This document shows, piece after piece, positions 56,756 through 60,471 of a stretch of 60,471 bases of DNA. How positions within the stretch are numbered: position 1 is the first letter of the stretch; each line of letters opens with the position of its first letter. The DNA comes from a virus, in the IMG/VR virus record IMGVR_UViG_3300034062_003225, positions 1-60,471 of that record; one strand, given 5' to 3'. Below the pieces are notes generated by a model. The model did no database searches. It was not told the DNA's origin and saw only the letters and a list, made by a program, of their open reading frames with translations. Position numbers and translations under genes: made by a program.

Positions 56756-57431
56756 GAAATATGAAGATATTCTTTCCGTTAAATTGATTTCCTACACACA
56801 ACCAAATCCAGAAGAATTTTCACAAGGATTTATTGATGATGGTATTCAAAATTTAATCTCTTATTGTGCCAGAGTTTCTAATCCCTCAAACCAAAACAAT
56901 CTAGATACAGTCGATAAGCTACTTAATTATCTAATTAAGAATAAACATTGGTCTCCATTTGAGATGGTTGATGTTTGTCTTGAGATTACAAGCACCAGAG
57001 ATATTGTACGTCAGATTCTAAGACATCGTTCTTTTTCATTCCAGGAATTTTCACAAAGATATGCAGATCCAACAAAAGAATTAGATTTCTGTCTAAAGGA
57101 ATGTAGACTTCAAGATACAAAGAATAGACAGAATTCAATTCTAATTAATAATGATGAATTGGCTGAGATTTGGAAACAGTTACAAATACAAGTAATTGAT
57201 ATTGCTAAAGCTAATTATGAAAATGCAGTCTCAAGTGGTATTGCTAAGGAAGTAGCAAGAGTTATGCTACCGGAAGGTAATACAGTTTCAAGAATGTACA
57301 TTAAAGGTTCTATTCGTTCCTGGATTCATTACATTGAAGTTCGTGATGGCAATGGTACACAGAAAGAACACCAATTAGTTGCACGTGCTTGTGCCGAAGC
57401 CATAAATAAAATTTTCCCTTATATTAAGTAG
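56748..57431 (+). CDS. thyX: flavin-dependent thymidylate synthase
   Basis: 227 residues. The ThyX motif RHRSFSFQEFSQRY at residues 92-105, an upstream HWSPFEMVDV and the downstream MYIKGSIRSWIHYIEVR. Converts dUMP to dTMP with methylene-THF, FAD and NADPH. Together with dCMP deaminase and NrdAB it supplies thymidylate. Overlaps the SNase gene by 8 bases. Confidence 0.95.
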   Translation: MYKKYEDILSVKLISYTQPNPEEFSQGFIDDGIQNLISYCARVSNPSNQNNLDTVDKLLNYLIKNKHWSPFEMVDVCLEITSTRDIVRQILRHRSFSFQEFSQRYADPTKELDFCLKECRLQDTKNRQNSILINNDELAEIWKQLQIQVIDIAKANYENAVSSGIAKEVARVMLPEGNTVSRMYIKGSIRSWIHYIEVRDGNGTQKEHQLVARACAEAINKIFPYIK

Positions 57432-57439
57432 GAGTTTAG

Positions 57440-59218
57440 ATGTCAGAATATCTAGGTATTAATATTGACCGTTCAAGAGATTCTCTCTTTGATGAATTAG
57501 GTTTGAAGAGATTACAGGAATCGTATATGAGAGAAGAGGAAATCTCTCCACAAGAAAGATATGCATTCGTTGCAAAGACTTTCGGTTCTAATCCAGAACA
57601 CGCACAAAGATTATATGATTATGCATCTAAACATTGGTTGAGTTTTTCTACACCAATTCTTTCTTATGGTAGAACAAAGAAAGGATTGCCAATTTCGTGT
57701 TATCTCGCCCATATACATGACTCAGCAGAAGGTTTAATTGATACTCTAGCTGAAACTAATTGGTTATCTATGTTGGGTGGTGGAGTTGGTTTGGGTGTAG
57801 GAATGAGATCTTCCAGTGAAAAATCTACTGGTGTTATGGCACATATGAAGACTTATGATGCGTGTTCTCTTGCATACAGACAAGGAACAACTAGACGTGG
57901 ATCATATGCTGCTTATCTTGATATCTCACATCCTGATATCATTAACTTCATGGAGATGAGAAAACCGACTGGCGATCCAAATATTCGCTGTCTTAATATG
58001 CATAATGCTGTTATGATCCCAGATTCTTTCATGCAAATTATTGAACGATGTATGATTGATCCGAATGCAGATGATTCCTGGAATCTTATCGATCCGTCTT
58101 CAAAGGAAATTAAAGAAACGGTTTCAGCAAAGTATCTCTGGCAGTTACTTTTGGAATTGAGAATGATGACTGGTGAACCTTATCTGATGTTCATTGATAC
58201 TGCAAATAATGCTCTACCAAGAGAACAATATGATAAAGGTCTAAGGATAAGACAATCGAATATATGTTCAGAGATCCATTTGTGTACGGATAAAGATCGA
58301 ACAGCAGTATGTTGTTTATCGTCAATTAATATTTACAGATATGATGAGTTTAAGGATTATTTTGAACAGATTATTTCTGATGTTGCTGAGATGTTAGATA
58401 ATGTCTTAACTAGATTTATTAATGATGCCCCAAAAACAATTAAAAGAGCAAAATATAGTGCGATGATGGAGAGAGCAATTGGGATTGGAGTTTTGGGATA
58501 TCATTCATATCTGCAATCTAAATCTATCCCATTTGAATCAGTTGCAGCTAAGATCTTTAATAAAACTTTCTTTAAGACAATGAAAGAATATGCCGATGCA
58601 GCCAATCTAAGATTAGGAAAAGAACGTGGTGAGGCTCCGGATATGGTTGGTTCAGGAAAGAGGTTTTCAAATTGCATTGCAATTGCACCAACTGCTTCCA
58701 CATCCATCATCATGGGTAACATAAGTCCTTCTATCGAACCTCTTAGAGCAAATGTATTCAGACAAGATACTCTGTCTGGTTCTTTTATTCACAGAAATCA
58801 TGAACTAGAAAAAGTTCTTCTCAAAAAGAATGTTGATATGGAAGAAATCTGGAATTCAATAGTATTGAATGACGGATCAGTTCAACATCTAACTTGTCTG
58901 ACAGATGATGAGAAGGAAGTGTTCAAGACAGCAATTGAAATCGATCAACGTTGGATTATTGAAAAAGCTGGTGATAGACAGAAATATATTGATCAAGGAC
59001 AATCTGTCAATCTATTCTTCAAACCAGATACACACGTAAAATATCTTCATGCGATTCATTTCTTAGGATGGAAAGTTGGTTTGAAAGCATTATATTATTG
59101 TAGATCAGAAAAGATTAGAAAAGCCAATAAGATCTCACAGAGAATCGATAGAAAGAGAATTGAAGATATTGATATCAAATCAATAGTCGAAGGAGAAGGG
59201 TGTATTGCTTGTGAATGA
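57440..59218 (+). CDS. nrdA: class I ribonucleotide reductase large subunit
   Basis: 592 residues. Redox Cys87 (LPISCYLAH), the N274-x-C276-x-E278 active site (RQSNICSEIHL), Cys291/292, and a C-terminal CIAC pair (C588, C591) for reductant exchange. The N-terminal ATP-cone is absent, so activity control by dATP is not expected. It reduces ribonucleoside diphosphates with NrdB. E. coli NrdA is 761 residues; the shorter length matches the missing cone. Confidence 0.93.
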   Translation: MSEYLGINIDRSRDSLFDELGLKRLQESYMREEEISPQERYAFVAKTFGSNPEHAQRLYDYASKHWLSFSTPILSYGRTKKGLPISCYLAHIHDSAEGLIDTLAETNWLSMLGGGVGLGVGMRSSSEKSTGVMAHMKTYDACSLAYRQGTTRRGSYAAYLDISHPDIINFMEMRKPTGDPNIRCLNMHNAVMIPDSFMQIIERCMIDPNADDSWNLIDPSSKEIKETVSAKYLWQLLLELRMMTGEPYLMFIDTANNALPREQYDKGLRIRQSNICSEIHLCTDKDRTAVCCLSSINIYRYDEFKDYFEQIISDVAEMLDNVLTRFINDAPKTIKRAKYSAMMERAIGIGVLGYHSYLQSKSIPFESVAAKIFNKTFFKTMKEYADAANLRLGKERGEAPDMVGSGKRFSNCIAIAPTASTSIIMGNISPSIEPLRANVFRQDTLSGSFIHRNHELEKVLLKKNVDMEEIWNSIVLNDGSVQHLTCLTDDEKEVFKTAIEIDQRWIIEKAGDRQKYIDQGQSVNLFFKPDTHVKYLHAIHFLGWKVGLKALYYCRSEKIRKANKISQRIDRKRIEDIDIKSIVEGEGCIACE

Positions 59219-59492
59219 ACCAAATTTTATTGAGGAAATGATTCATCACTTCATTTCTTATCAATCTAAAAAATATAAGTTAGATATGATGGTCCATGAA
59301 ATATTTGAACACGATCCAGAAAATTTTGATTTTGATGACGATATAGAATTTGATTGGTTTAATAAATCAATTACATTAGATCTAAAAGGAAATTATCCAA
59401 AAGAAAAGTTTAAACCTTTGTTTGATCTTGGGATATCTATAATCATAATAAGAAAACATTTACTCGAAAGTATAACTCTAGTTCAGGAATAA
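59205..59492 (+). CDS. hypothetical acidic protein between nrdA and nrdB
   Basis: 95 residues. IEEMIHHFISYQSKKYKLDM then acidic EHDPENFDFDDDIEFDW and a strand-rich end. Starts at TTG 59205 (AGAAGG five bases before) or GTG 59211, overlapping nrdA. Unknown; position suggests a role with ribonucleotide reduction. Confidence 0.55.
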   Translation: MLVNEPNFIEEMIHHFISYQSKKYKLDMMVHEIFEHDPENFDFDDDIEFDWFNKSITLDLKGNYPKEKFKPLFDLGISIIIIRKHLLESITLVQE

Positions 59493-59493
59493 T

Positions 59494-60471
59494 ATGTCAA
59501 AGAAAAAGAATCAATTGCAATTGACTGATAAAAGATCTACATTCAAACCAATGAATTATCCTTGGTGTTTTGACGCCTGGAGAACACATGAACAAATGCA
59601 TTGGTTGTGGACTGAAGTAGAAATGATGCAAGATATTAAAGATTGGAAGGAAAAGTTGTCTACTTCAGAAAAGACTTTCTTAACACACATCTTTCGTTTC
59701 TTTACACAAGGAGATATTGACGTCTCAGATGGATATGTCACAAATTATCTACCATTTTTTCCACAACCAGAAGTTAGAATGATGTTACTTGGATTCGCTG
59801 CTCGTGAAGCAATTCACGTTGCCGCTTATTCTCATCTTGTTGAAACTCTTGGTCTACCAGAAACAACTTATAATGAATTCTTAGAATATACTTCTATGAA
59901 AGAGAAGCACGAATATATCTTCTCACATAAGGGCGATGATATCAGAAGTATTGCTAAGAATATTGCAGTATTTTCTGCTTTTACAGAAGGAATGCAATTA
60001 TTCTCTTCATTCGTTATGTTGCTTAATTTTGCAAGACACGGAAAGATGAAAGGAATGGGTATGATTATCCAATGGTCTCTGTTGGATGAAGATATGCATT
60101 CTGAATCAATGATTCGATTATTCAGAACTTTTATCGAAGAGAATAGAGAGATTTGGGACGATGAGTTGAAATCAGAAATCTATACCATCGCAACTAAAAT
60201 GGTAGAATTAGAAGATCAATTTATTGATCTGGCATTTAGTATGGGTCCGATGGAGAATCTTACTCCCGAAGAAGTTAAGAAATATATTCGCTATATTGCA
60301 GATAAGAGATTAATCTCGATGGGTATGAAAGGAATCTTTAAAGTTAAGAAGAATCCTCTAACTTGGGTCGATGCGATGGTTGGAGTCGGTCACACAAGTT
60401 TCTTTGAGAATCGTTCTACAGATTATGCGAAGGGTGCTCTGACTGGATCTTGGGAAGATGTTTGGAAATGA
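59494..60471 (+). CDS. nrdB: class I ribonucleotide reductase small subunit
   Basis: 325 residues, complete, ending exactly at the window edge. Metal ligands D74 (TQGDIDVSDG), E105 and H108, with radical Tyr112 (REAIHVAAYSHL), and a second Glu/His set in LLDEDMHSESM. It carries the tyrosyl radical for NrdA. E. coli NrdB is 376 residues. Follows the small gene by one base. Confidence 0.94.
   Translation: MSKKKNQLQLTDKRSTFKPMNYPWCFDAWRTHEQMHWLWTEVEMMQDIKDWKEKLSTSEKTFLTHIFRFFTQGDIDVSDGYVTNYLPFFPQPEVRMMLLGFAAREAIHVAAYSHLVETLGLPETTYNEFLEYTSMKEKHEYIFSHKGDDIRSIAKNIAVFSAFTEGMQLFSSFVMLLNFARHGKMKGMGMIIQWSLLDEDMHSESMIRLFRTFIEENREIWDDELKSEIYTIATKMVELEDQFIDLAFSMGPMENLTPEEVKKYIRYIADKRLISMGMKGIFKVKKNPLTWVDAMVGVGHTSFFENRSTDYAKGALTGSWEDVWK

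Overview
The window is part of a large, AT-rich genome of a contractile-tailed (myovirus) phage with a T4-type tail. The evidence is a run of recognisable T4-family baseplate, neck and tail-completion proteins (gp4, gp5, gp6, gp13, gp14, gp15, gp25, gp26, gp53, a gp27-like hub and a gp48/54-like tube protein), about 20 tRNA genes, two GIY-YIG homing endonucleases, and phage-type DNA ligase, primase, ThyX, dCMP deaminase and NrdAB. The host is not stated. One secreted protein (23146-24165) carries motifs I associate with surface proteins of Acidobacteriota, which is only a weak hint.

Layout. 1-18267: tail module, mostly on the minus strand (giant collagen-like protein, gp6, gp25, gp5, hub, gp53, tube cap, gp4), then on the plus strand a tube-fold protein, a gp26-like chaperone with a probable -1 frameshift product, and the tape measure. 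18264-21131: DNA hypermodification cassette of two TET-associated-type glycosyltransferases and a TET/JBP dioxygenase. 21194-30658: small early genes, dCMP deaminase, DNA ligase, a Cys-rich secreted peptide and the first tRNAs. 30727-37289: an AAA+ ATPase whose 3' end was disturbed by a homing endonuclease, a hexapeptide-repeat protein, small plus-strand genes, a sugar epimerase and a second homing endonuclease. 37303-40253: the main tRNA array with its own promoters and tRNA-sized structured elements. 40292-43360: further early genes. 43357-50751: a nine-gene surface-glycan island (glycosyltransferases, FkbM methyltransferase, HAD/nucleotidyltransferase fusion, GDPD-like phosphodiesterase). 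50928-54305: fibre-like proteins plus gp15, gp14 and gp13. 54382-60471: endolysin-like hydrolase, then primase, SNase, ThyX, NrdA and NrdB.

Regulation is unusually readable. At least ten genes have a sigma70-type promoter (TTGACA-like, 17-18 bases, TATAAT-like) whose -10 hexamer ends exactly 6 bases before the ATG, so the mRNA should start at or next to the start codon (leaderless). Several carry a shared upstream box near ATTGAAAATAAAGAGAATAT. Three promoters with ordinary leaders instead have a dyad centred on the -35. Three late-type genes have AATAAATA exactly 5 bases before the ATG, again implying leaderless messages. The most novel-looking items are this leaderless architecture, two related ~300-base divergent control regions with paired inverted boxes and related small reading frames, a set of tRNA-sized elements with 9-12 bp closing stems, several abnormal tRNAs, the frameshift site behind gp26, and the displaced gene end left by a homing endonuclease.

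All family calls come from reading motifs in the translated sequence. No database search was run.
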